Assembly: GCA_963978905.1 (NCBI GenBank)
Contig: OZ022257.1
Coordinates: 20,603,664 to 20,667,663 of the forward strand
DNA length: 64,000 nt
Reading direction: 5' to 3'
Source of the DNA: Trichostrongylus colubriformis
Taxonomy: Eukaryota > Nematoda > Chromadorea > Rhabditida > Trichostrongylidae
Shown: positions 55,500 through 64,000 of the stretch, piece after piece
Numbering within the stretch: the first letter of the stretch is position 1
Layout of the letters: each line of letters starts with the position of its first letter
The notes under the pieces: model-generated
What the model saw: the letters and a program-made list of their open reading frames with translations, nothing else
Told to the model about the DNA's origin: nothing
Database searches by the model: none
Position numbers and translations under genes: made by a program

Positions 55500-55966
55500 T
55501 TTTCGGGAAAAAATGCGCGTTTGAGTTTGTCCATTCATTTCTCTCCTACTATAGAGGATTTTTTGAAACAGTTTTGTCAATTAGAACGAGATTTTTACTG
55601 TGCATCTTTTGACTTCCATGTTCTTCGTCCTCCAAGCTTTCATTACTGTTCTTAAAACGCTGGAACCATCGTTGACACTGGCTTTCTGACAGGGCTTCCT
55701 CGTCGAATACCTCAGATGGGGCACGATGAGATTCAGCAGCCGATTTGCCTTGCTTGAAGTCGTACCACATGCAAGCTCGCATTCGAAATTTTGTACAAGC
55801 ATTTCTTAAACCTTTTCAAAAAAAACAAAGTAGACACAGACAAAAGTATATCAGAGGAAGCACAATAAAAAATCTCTTTCTCATAGAGAAAACTGTTTCA
55901 AAAATCTTCTATAGTAGAAGAGAAATGAATAAACAAATTCAACGCGCATTCTTTCCGAACAATCTA
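55500..55966 (-). mobile_element. Non-autonomous mariner-like element with about 80-bp TIRs
   Basis: The ends are inverted: AATGCGCG(T)TT...CATTCATTTCTCTCCTACTATAG at the left against CTATAGTAGAAGAGAAATGAATAAAC...CGCGCATT at the right. Between them, 55790-55549 on the minus strand encodes only the mariner helix-turn-helix domain (MRACMWYDFKQGKSAAESHR, QCQRWFQRFKNSNESLED). The catalytic domain is absent. Confidence 0.75.
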
Positions 55967-56117
55967 TTAATTATGATCGCCACTTCAGTAACGTTTTCCC
56001 GGTGGATGGTCCCTCTCCTTGTGTTTAGAAAGTCAGCTAACCATACCTTTTTCGCGAGCTCCGTACTTAAATGTGAACAGTTTGGCTGGCATGTTGGTCA
56101 CGACTATAAAATCTTAA

Positions 56118-56538
56118 AGGAATCGTCCACGGAAAATGAGTTTTTGTGTTACCCATATATTAATGTTGTATTTGCCTAATGTTGGCCTCATGCAAAATTT
56201 CACGTGAAAAAATGTGAATCTGGCTGAGATACAGCACCACAAAGTGCGGTCCAGGTGGGCGGGGCCTCCGTGTAAAAGCCTCGTCCTGTCGTCCGCCGCC
56301 GTTGGGAGCGGAGAGTGGAACTGTTTACGTGACCTTCTGTTCCTACAATGCGTCTCCGACCACGGCGGACGAAGGGACGAGGCTTTTACACGGAGGCCCC
56401 GCCCACCTGGACCGCACTTTGTGGTGCTGTATCTAAGCCAGATTCACATTTTTTCGCGTGAAATTTTGCATGAGGCCAACATTAGGCAAATACAACATAA
56501 ACATATGGGTAACACAAAAACTCATTTTCCGTGGACCT
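56118..56538. mobile_element. Palindromic TTAA-flanked foldback element (421 bp)
   Basis: TTAA at 56114-56117 and 56539-56542. The arms of about 180 bp are nearly perfect complements (for example ACAGCACCACAAAGTGCGGT on the left and ACCGCACTTTGTGGTGCTGT on the right), with a centre of about 60 bp. The inner arms are GC-rich. No coding content. Confidence 0.9.
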
Positions 56539-56549
56539 TTAACAGAAAA

Positions 56550-57640
56550 CAACGTACCAAAAGCAGGAGACAACAGACGGATAGGGCTCTCATTGTCTTC
56601 TTGAAAGTAGATGACGTCTGAAAATGTCGTAAGATCTAGTGAGCAAACAGGTGGAGACATTCTGGTCATGGCGACTTTTATAATGCTGGGTTCATGGCAA
56701 GATTATTCTCCATTATCACCCACGAACGCCCATTATGTTTCAGCTGACCATGTGCTGTCATTAGCTATTCAGAATAGTCGGGATAATGCGAAGAATTGCT
56801 CATTTCTAAATGTCGTTTATTGCTCAAAATTGACTTGCAAATGAGAGGTGACACAAGGAGCGACTTCAAAAGTCTTTATGCACAGAGTGTATCATCCATT
56901 CGTCCATTATTTCGTATCGTCTCTCTCACACAATTCAACTATTCAAAACGATCATGATGGAAAGTGCTGCTCGACTCGAATAGCTTTATTGCTAGAAACA
57001 TTCATGATAAAGGAGACTGACCGCAGCATCCTACAGTGCACAGCAACACCCTTTTGATAACTCCAAAATTTTGTTCGCTCAAACTCTATGCACCCATTCT
57101 GAGTGCAATGAAATGTAGGGTGGTACGTGTTCATCTCATGTAAGTCTTAACACGCTTAACAGTAGAGTGCGTCCACACTCCTACGAATATTAATGTATGA
57201 GGCGCAAACTTCATTCGCAGTTCCACTCTGGAATACCCACATTCATTTTGAGCTCAACGTTAAAAATAGACGAAGAGGGGACAGGATATTAGCTGTGCAT
57301 CGAACATGTAATGTGCCATGCCTTCCATGCTTCATCAACAGAAGGAAAAGAGAGAGTCACATATTTACATCACTGTGTTAAGCGTATTACCTTTAACCTT
57401 CAATTACTTTTAACATAAGCCCCATGTTCGACTTTCTATGAACCTGGGCACTGACTCGGTAGTCCTTTTTGAAAGTGAAAAAACTTTGAACTGAACGGAG
57501 GTCGTTACCAAATTTTATTGACGAACGTTTTGGCAGGCTCGCCTTCGTTGGAACCTAAAAGGGAGGAAGTCAAGTTATGACTTATCCGGCAAACTGTCTA
57601 CGGCGCACCTTACTATAGTTTCGACTACAATCTAGGACAT
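56550..57640. other. No supported gene
   Basis: Short frames only (56611-57381). No motif, splice or repeat support. Confidence 0.45.
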
Positions 57641-57650
57641 CACGTAAATA

Positions 57651-58452
57651 TTAGGTTGTTCCAGTCTTGTAGTATTTTTTCGATCATCACTTTTTATTTT
57701 TTTTCGTCCAACAAATAACAATTAGGCAACGACGTATTGACCATTGTTATCGGCAACCCTCTGCCACTTTATAGGAGAATCGTTGATTCCCTTCTCCCAA
57801 AACTCTGGGTTCTGACAGTCGAAGAAGTCAGCGATCGCCTTCGCAAGCAACTCATAATCAACGAATTTTCTCTTGACCAGGAAGAATTCGAGAGGATGGG
57901 TAAGGTGATAGCCAGAAGGGGCAATGTCTGGAGGGTATGGCTGGTGGGGCAGCACATCCCAGCCGAGCTCCTATAACTTGGCCTGGGTACTTTTCGCGAA
58001 ATGGGAGCGGGCGTCGTCATGAAGAAGGGTGACCGCGGACCTTTTCCGGCACTTTCCTCGAACAGCGACGGCGAGCTGCTGGAGCTGGTGGGTGCATACG
58101 GCAGCGGTGACTGTCTCGCCTTGTACCAGCACCTCGCGGAAAAGCATTCCTTCCGCGTCCCAGAACCAGCAGAGTCCCAAGCGTGGTTTGTCCTTCATGT
58201 CAATCTCGTCGTTGCTGAAGCTGATGAACCAGCGGCGCACGGTCAGTAGCTCACACATACACCGCGAGATGGGTGGGTATCGACAACGGGCATTGTAGCT
58301 CTCTCCACGGGATCTGGTGGGTCAATATATATTTTCCTAGAAAGCTTAGAGAACGTTCTACCATATTCCTGAACCGCCTGGACCTGCCTCGAAGTGAACA
58401 AGAGTTACTGATTTTTTTGGAAAAATACTACAAGACTTTTGGAACAACCTAA
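57651..58452 (-). mobile_element. Mariner with internal deletion (802 bp)
   Basis: Termini TTAGGTTGTTCCAGTCTTGT and the matching inverted end GGAACAACCTAA are flanked by TA (57649-57650, 58453-58454). The minus strand keeps parts of the catalytic domain: TLLHDDARSHFAKSTQAKL (58258-57971) and, in another frame, YPPDIAPSGYHL (57955-57722). The helix-turn-helix region is missing. Not functional. Confidence 0.85.
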
Positions 58453-58645
58453 TACTAGCAAAAACACACAAAATAAACCAAACCACATTTTGCAATGAAT
58501 CGCGCCATTCCGGTCAAAGGAGCACTACAGTGATCAGGTTAGTTCACTTGTCTTTTTAAGCAGAAAGACCCTCAGGTAATTATCCGGGTAGCACCCTTGT
58601 TAGGTGCTGCGGTACGTCACCACGGAGCTATCCCCGTGTGTATAC

Positions 58646-59606
58646 AATACCGCTCACATTTTTTGAAAAATCGACGGTGGTCGACGGATTAAACGGCACA
58701 AACCGTCGCACCGTCATAACTTAATTAAAAATGGTTAAAATGGGAAAACATTAGAAGCATTAGATTCGTCTGGATGCAACAAATTCAACGACCTATGAAT
58801 TGTCGAAATTTGATAAGTAGGTCACCAGCTTCTCGGTAAAAGCTGCAAAGATTTCCTTAATTTTACCCTCAGGCAAGACTCCGACATTTTTCGGCTTACA
58901 TTCACATGTTCAATTGTTGCCCGTCCATGTTCTACACAAACATCATTTCTTGGTTAGTTATCTTCAAGTTTCTGGATACTCTTCAGCACGAAATTTCCAC
59001 GAAATTTTCGAGAGTTTTTAAGCTCATTATGTCAGAATGGACGGACAAATTGAGAAGATAATTAACCTATCACAAAGTAGTGGCTATGTTCTGCAAGAAT
59101 TGCCTTGACTTCCGAATTGCAGGCAAGCACTTCTTCTATGATGAAGCTTCGAACATCGGTAAACGGCGTATTTTGAAAGCTGGATAATTTCCCTTCGCTC
59201 CCTAAAATAGCATTTTGATCAATGAAAATCGCATAAGGTCTTCGAATACAACCTACTACACTTCCAGAAAATGAAAGTGGCATTCACAATGCACAGAATC
59301 ATGGACATAAAAAGTGTATTCATTGCATATGAAGGTACGAATGTGGACGTACACTAATTAATTTCAGACGAAACTTATACTGATGTATTCAGTGTCAAAT
59401 ATGCTGCTCATCGGTGTAAAGATCATCTCACCGCAAAAGTTTCAAACTTTTACCACTGTTCTCGTTTTCTTTTCAAGCGTTGTCAGCTCCAACGCCGCTT
59501 GCTGACCCCTTAATTTCTGTGCAACGCTCAGCACAGATGAGGTCACCATACCTCGTGGTATTATCACATCACATGAATGCACACTACTGACCTTCGAAAT
59601 CGCTTA
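58646..59606. repeat. Left arm of a 2.57 kb inverted repeat
   Basis: 961 bp, starting TACAATACCGCTCAC. It matches the right arm 60246-61211 over its whole length with scattered differences. No gene is supported within it. Confidence 0.9.
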
Positions 59607-59964
59607 CTGTCCCTTGGAACCAAAGAAACTGGTTCGCAGCCTTGTACAGTTTAGCTAGATGGTAGTTTTTATGAAGAATTCGTTAAATATATAATATAGT
59701 GTGTTGCATGACTTTACCTTTTATGAGTGATTTTCTGTTTTAACGGTTCATCATAGATCGGTGGTTACGAATTTCTAGTTTGTGTATTTGTCATTTGAAT
59801 AAGTAATTTCTGCATTGTGTGCAATGTTTCCAGAAACACGATTATGTAGAATACTTCACGTGATAATTCCGCAGCTCACTTGTTCTAACGAGTCGGTTTG
59901 GTACTGTTCATTGAAATCAACTGTGAGAGTTTCCAGGTGTAAACACAATCGGTCCGTTATCACT

Positions 59965-60079
59965 ATGCTCTGGAACAGAGTTGCCTTATCAACCCGTTGG
60001 ATGGCGCAGGTCGAGTGACCGCTGTTCGCGGGTACTCATGAAGTGGTGATTCTTAGGGGTTCGAGTCCTCTGGAGCATG
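59965..60079 (+). ncRNA. tRNA-like sequence with A and B boxes
   Basis: ATGCTCT (59965-59971) can pair with GGAGCAT (60072-60078). A T-arm AGGGG-TTCGAGT-CCTCT lies directly before it, with a canonical B box GGTTCGAGTCC at 60058-60068. TGGCGCAGG at 60002 resembles an A box. At 115 nt it is too long for an ordinary tRNA and the D and anticodon arms do not fold clearly, so a tRNA pseudogene, an intron-containing or type II tRNA, or a tRNA-derived SINE are all possible. It lies in the loop of the large inverted repeat. Confidence 0.35.
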
Positions 60080-60245
60080 AAAGTTTGCAAACGTGTGTTC
60101 GTGATTAGTTGTGTGCCCCTGCGTCCTTCCGACCGATTATTAAAGCAAAACTGCGGACCAGTTTCTTCGGTACGAAGGCACTTGCCCCCCAGTCCCCTGA
60201 AAAGGAGGGGATTGGGTAGATCACTGAGTATGAATAGTAAGCGAC

Positions 60246-61211
60246 TAAGCGATTTCGAAGGTCAATAGTGTGCATTCATGTGTGTGATAATACCACGAGG
60301 TATGGTGACCTCATCTGTGCTGAGCGTTGCACAGAAATTAAGGGGTCAGCAAGCGGCGTTGGAGCTGACAACGCTTGAAAAGAAAACGAGAACAGTGGTA
60401 AAAGTTTAAAACTTTTGCGGTGAGATGATCTTTACACCGATGAGCAGCATATTTGACACTGAATACATCAGTATAAGCTTCGTCTGAAATAAATTAGTGT
60501 ACGTCCACATTCGTACCTTCACAGGCAATAAATATCCTTTTTAAATTCATGATTCTGTGCATTGTTTGGATGCCACTTTCATTTACTGGGAGTGTAATAT
60601 GTTGTATTCGGAGACCTTATGCGATTTTCATTTATCAAAATGTTATTTTAGGAAAGAGAAGCGAAATTATGCAGCATTCAAAATACGCCGTTTACCGATG
60701 TTTGAAGCTTCATCATAGAAGAAGCGCTTGCCTGTAATTCGGAAGTCAAGGCAATTCTTGCAGAGCGTAGCCACTACTTTGTGATAGGTTAATTATCTTC
60801 TCAATTTGTCCGTCCATTCTGACGAAATGAGCTTAAAAACTGTCAAAAATTTCGTAGAAATTTCGTGCTGAAAAGTATCCTGAAATTTGAAGATAACTTA
60901 CTAATAAATGATGTTTGTGCAGAACATGGACGGGCAACAATTGAACATGTGAATGTAAGCCGAAAAAAGTCGGAGTCTTGCCTGAGGGTAAAATTAAGGA
61001 AATCTTTGCAGCTTTTAACGAGAAGCTTGTGACCTACTTATCAAATTTCGACAATTTATAGGTCGTTGAATTTGTTGCATCGAGACGAATCTAATGCTTC
61101 TAATTTTTTCCCATTTTAGCCATTTTTAATTAAGTTATGACGGCGCGACGGTTTGTGCCGTTTAATCCGTCGACCACCGTCGATTTTTCAAAAAATGTGA
61201 GCGGTATTGTA
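60246..61211. repeat. Right arm of the 2.57 kb inverted repeat
   Basis: 966 bp, ending GTGAGCGGTATTGTA. Complement of 58646-59606. Confidence 0.9.
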
Positions 61212-61466
61212 TTTACATCAGGATTCTGGACTTTGGGGTGTACTACGCGTTGCATGTGAGAAGGAAGCCGCATAACTTGGGTCCTAGAGCGATCGCAGTG
61301 ACCTGCGCCTTACTTCAGCTAATCTCTATAGCACTCATTTGCAAATGCCGCTCACAAATCGCAGGCGTTACGTCGCAACTCTAACACACTGGGTAAAGCG
61401 TGGCGTTGAGGAAAATTTTCAAAACGGTAACGTACGAAGAACAAAATGCAGCGGTTCCGCCTCTTC

Positions 61467-61849
61467 GACACAGCGGTCCCGCCTCCCGATGACGTAAATC
61501 CCGATTGACTAGGGTGGGAGCGGCCAAGGAGATGCGGCAGGATCGGAGGTTTTGTGGCGCGCTTTCACAGTTTTAGCTTGAATCTCACTCTAAAAAACAG
61601 ATGATGTCGTATTTCCAAACATTCCCTTGTGTTTACTTGGCAACATGCCAACGGAGAACTAGATCAGACTACCCGCCACTTGAAGGGAAGGTCGTCCGGG
61701 TCGAGAAGTTACGGTGGGAAGGAGGTCCCATTTCTCGGGTTTTTGACCATTTCCACCCGCTTTTTCTCCACTATCCTGTTACTAGGCATCTCGACTTTCA
61801 TTTGCACTATTTCTTTTACTTTTCGTCCGACTTTCCCCTAATGCTGCCT
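61467..61849. mobile_element. TTAA-type MITE, ATTAGGGG family, copy with a clear right end
   Basis: The right end CCCCTAATGCTGCCT is followed by TTAA (61850-61853). It matches about 54120-54528 and shares its frame. The left end was not found. Confidence 0.6.
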
Positions 61850-61859
61850 TTAATCGAGC

Positions 61860-63180
61860 ACACCCACCCAATCAAATCACATCTGGGCTTAGACGAACAA
61901 ATTTCCAACGTGATGTTTTCGTAGAGAAGAAAATCGCGATAAGAGAGGATAATCCGATGAAACAGTCATTTTGATGTTGAAAGCAACTCCACAATGGGAA
62001 ATTGGTCATCTGAGGCCAAATGTGATTTGGTTGGGTGGGTTGTGTTCAAACAGGCACAGCACCGTGAGGGTGCAGCGTGCACTCGCAACAAAGATGCATT
62101 TTGAGCAGTTATCCAAGGACATCCTTGCTCCAAGGAAGTAAACCGCTAGTTTGATTTTCGTGTTGTGTGCCTTGAAAGATGGGAATTCCTACTCATTAAA
62201 CATTATTAGAAAAAAGTTCCATTGTAAAGCAGTAGGATTCCTTACAATCAGTAGATTGCTGTCTTGCTGGATGTACAGCTTTATTCAATAATACGAACAA
62301 CTCTTTCGATCACGGATTTATGAACTGTACAGCAATAATCGAAGGATGACGCCTGAAATTGTACTAATTTTCTGGCTTCAGCTACTTTTGCAGCATGCGT
62401 TTAGCCGAAGTGTGTATGCTTGGTCGTATTCCCTTACATCGAGACTGAATCCACCGAGGTGGCCGAGGCGAATGTATTGTATATCCTTGCCATCTTCTTG
62501 ATATTTCTGTAATGCTCCTTTTTCAGTTAGTGAAATCGAACCATTCTTCCGTTCCATTATCATTTCAAGACACTTCTTCATGACACATCTTCAAGATCAT
62601 GTAATTTAAGGTTCCGTAGCGCGGCTAAACAACGGGACAGCCAGGCATCAGGCGCAAAATGACCAATGTGTGTGGCGCGGTGACAAATGGGAGTGTCAGA
62701 CTATCCTTTCAAAATACAGGTTCCGCGACTCATGATACCGATGATTTTTCTAAGGGGACTGCCAATACCCCTTAATAAAAATATTTTTGATTTGAATTAT
62801 TCCTCAGGTTGCTGCAAACCTTTCGTAGGCTCAAGATCATATATTTACAAATAAGATTTTGTGTGAGGTTTATTTGATGGTGGTGTACCTTAGTTAGCAG
62901 CGGCGAAGACACATCACCGTTGAAAATCTTCGACTTTGTTCTAAAATATCAATTGTGAATTCATACCAATGGATCTTCTACGAGGTGGTCTTTAATTCAG
63001 TCTGGATCGCAGTTAGAGTAAAAGCGAGATATATTCTCAATAGAACAGAAAGAAGTCTTCCAAATGATCTTTGATGCCCGTCTATAGAAGGATTTAAAAC
63101 AACAAATTACACCTCTACCTTCAAGAAAGACGGTTTGCAAAAAGAGCGAAGCGGCTTATAAGCCACTAATTGGTGAAACT
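61860..63180. other. No supported gene
   Basis: A minus-strand frame at 62581-62378 (67 codons, containing IRLGHLGGFSLDVREYDQ) has a protein-like composition but no family I know and no splice context. Confidence 0.35.
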
Positions 63181-63189
63181 TATAGAAGA

Positions 63190-63800
63190 TGGAGCAAACA
63201 AGGGAAGGAACCTAGGTTGAAGCGGCCGTCTGCTTTCGAAATTTCCAAATTTATTCTATGAACAGACTTACAAGTTCCCTTTCCGTCGAGCGTCGGCACA
63301 ATTGCACACCATGGGAGGGGGGTGGATAGCAAAAACAATTTTCCCATTAATGACACTTTTTTTGTTGAGCAACGTGCTAGAAACGCATTGTACCATCCCC
63401 ACTCTAGTGGATGGATACTTTAGCTTTTGGTATTTTTTGAAATGTTACGTGAAACAACAAAAGAGATATCTTCAAAGAGTGCATGACTTTTTGTTTCAGA
63501 TAACGTTTCAAAGAAATACCAGAAGCTCAAAGAAACTATTTGAGAACGTGGGATCGCACTGTGCGTCCCTAGCGCGTTGTTCGACAAAACTTAATTTATG
63601 CACGGAAAATCGCTTTGGCAATCGGTTTCTTTGAATGCCTTTGTGCCGACGCTTAACGAAAAATGTCTCGTAACTCTACAGAGAATCGTTTCACAAATTT
63701 GGAAGGCAGACTTATCAGCGTTCGCTAATACATCGGACGGTATATAACGGATAAAAATGGCCACTTTGACTTCGGGACCTTCCCTTGTAAATACGGTACA
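63190..63800. repeat. Dispersed repeat family C, two end fragments facing each other
   Basis: AGGGAAGGAACC near 63200 and CACAAATTTGGAAGGCAGAC...CATCGGACGGTATATAACGG...GGCCACTTTGACTTCGGGACC at 63690-63785 match opposite orientations of the same family end. The sequence between and beyond to 64000 has no supported gene. Confidence 0.55.
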
Positions 63801-64000
63801 CATGAGTGGTTTATTTTTTGGAAGCTGTATTTATGTACATAGTGCTTCGATTAATTGTCGGTTCAGTGAGTTTTGTGGACTAGACCTCTTCGCCAACCTG
63901 AAAATGGAAGCTATTCCAACACATTTAAAATTGGTCGTGCCAGTTGGTAAAGCAGATAAATTCTCGAATTTCATGTGAAATGCTGCACAAGCTTCCTATT

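Noticed and set aside
1..64000. CRISPR arrays, operons and bacterial-type promoters
   Set aside because: No regularly spaced short repeats; gene structure is clearly eukaryotic with introns.

Overview
The window looks like one intergenic, transposon-rich stretch of a nematode chromosome, most plausibly a clade V (strongylid-like) parasite. This is an inference from several features: introns with (T)TTTCAG acceptors and GT(A/G)AGT or GTATTT donors, acceptors lying a few bases before start codons as expected for spliced-leader trans-splicing, a LIN-15B/THAP-like domain fused to a DDE transposase-like protein, a Patched-related exon pair, BEL/Pao and mariner remnants, and many small TTAA-flanked inverted-repeat elements. 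There is no bacterial-style gene packing. I see no CRISPR array and no rRNA gene.

Left part (1-16 kb): a ten-exon LIN-15B-like/DDE transposase gene (1107-3566) with one in-frame amber codon; its 3' end runs into a hAT-type MITE. Next come the last exons of a Patched-related membrane protein (3945-4503), then about 12 kb of dispersed repeats, two more hAT-type MITEs and several foldback structures.

Middle (16-39 kb): an eight-exon gene (16362-18446) joins a mariner-type helix-turn-helix to four 20-residue repeats and a FLYWCH-like C2HC zinc-binding region. It is followed by three mariner copies, a broken BEL/Pao gag-protease fragment bracketed by two inverted TTAA MITEs, foldback elements, tandem duplications, a small two-exon secreted protein with internal repeats (32136-32639), and Ty3/gypsy fragments.

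The main object is a 14.2 kb LTR retroelement on the minus strand (39421-53595). It has 377-bp LTRs with four differences between them, a 5-bp target duplication (GTATA), a primer-binding site and a polypurine tract. Its 5'-3' order is unusual: gag, then an envelope-glycoprotein-like region in frame with gag, then protease-RT-RNase H, integrase, and finally an intact 1323-residue Upf1-type superfamily 1 helicase before the 3' LTR. Env and integrase each carry a frame break and env also an amber stop, while the helicase frame is uninterrupted. The element sits inside exon 6 of a second copy of the FLYWCH-like gene (38635-53928). Removing the element and one target copy restores a 100-nt exon of the same length as in the intact paralog.

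Right part (54-64 kb): more TTAA MITEs, a long-TIR mariner-like element with a helix-turn-helix fragment, a deleted mariner (57651-58452), and a 2.57 kb inverted repeat (58646-61211) whose 639-bp loop holds a tRNA-like sequence with A and B boxes. The last 2 kb hold only repeat fragments.
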